A program made the position numbers and the translations under genes. The notes beneath the pieces are model-generated. The model ran no database searches. It saw nothing but the letters and a program-made list of their open reading frames with translations, and was not told where the DNA came from. Of a stretch of 7,283 bases of DNA, positions 7,222-7,283 are shown in pieces. The stretch is from an uncultured bacterium (lineage in GTDB: Bacteria > Planctomycetota > UBA1135 > UBA2386), in NCBI GenBank assembly GCA_938003515.1, contig CALKYL010000384.1:1-7283 (forward strand), in the 5' to 3' direction. Numbering within the stretch: the stretch's first letter is position 1; every line of letters begins with the position of its first letter.

Positions 7222-7283
7222 GCGCGCCCGCGCCATCGCCGCGACGAGCCCCATCGCCGCGCCGGACCCGATCGACGCGAAGG

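Overview
The window is very GC-rich bacterial DNA with six protein-coding genes packed tightly on both strands. It has an activator for the alternative sigma factor sigma-54, a non-mevalonate (MEP) isoprenoid gene, and proteins with Sec-type signal peptides. This suggests a high-GC Gram-negative-type bacterium, for example Planctomycetota or a high-GC proteobacterium. The sequence alone does not fix the phylum. No tRNA, rRNA, CRISPR array or insertion sequence was seen, and no gap between genes exceeds about 230 bases.

Left part (1-1557, minus strand): a sigma-54 dependent transcriptional activator with a GAF-like sensor carrying a cysteine cluster, an AAA+ domain, and the first residues of a Fis-type DNA-binding helix. 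Its last 20 or so residues lie beyond the window edge. Its Walker A loop departs from the family consensus.

Divergent intergenic region (1558-1710): two inverted repeats and a good match to a -24/-12 sigma-54 promoter facing right. This is the layout expected if the activator drives the genes to its right.

Middle part (1711-3784, plus strand): three genes, each with its own clear Shine-Dalgarno and each followed by a GC-rich stem-loop. They encode an exported isochorismatase-like cysteine hydrolase, an exported or membrane-anchored YHS-domain protein, and a cytoplasmic NTF2-like DUF1348 protein. Their joint role is not known. The order, spacing and divergent activator suggest one regulated accessory unit.

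Right part (3866-7206, minus strand): ispG, the MEP-pathway 4Fe-4S enzyme, lies upstream of a secreted M1-family zinc metallopeptidase and faces the same way. A terminator-like hairpin separates them. The peptidase and the DUF1348 gene converge on an 81-base gap with several small stem-loops.

The most interesting signal is the regulatory arrangement at 1558-1710, together with the unusual nucleotide-binding loop of the activator that probably acts on it.
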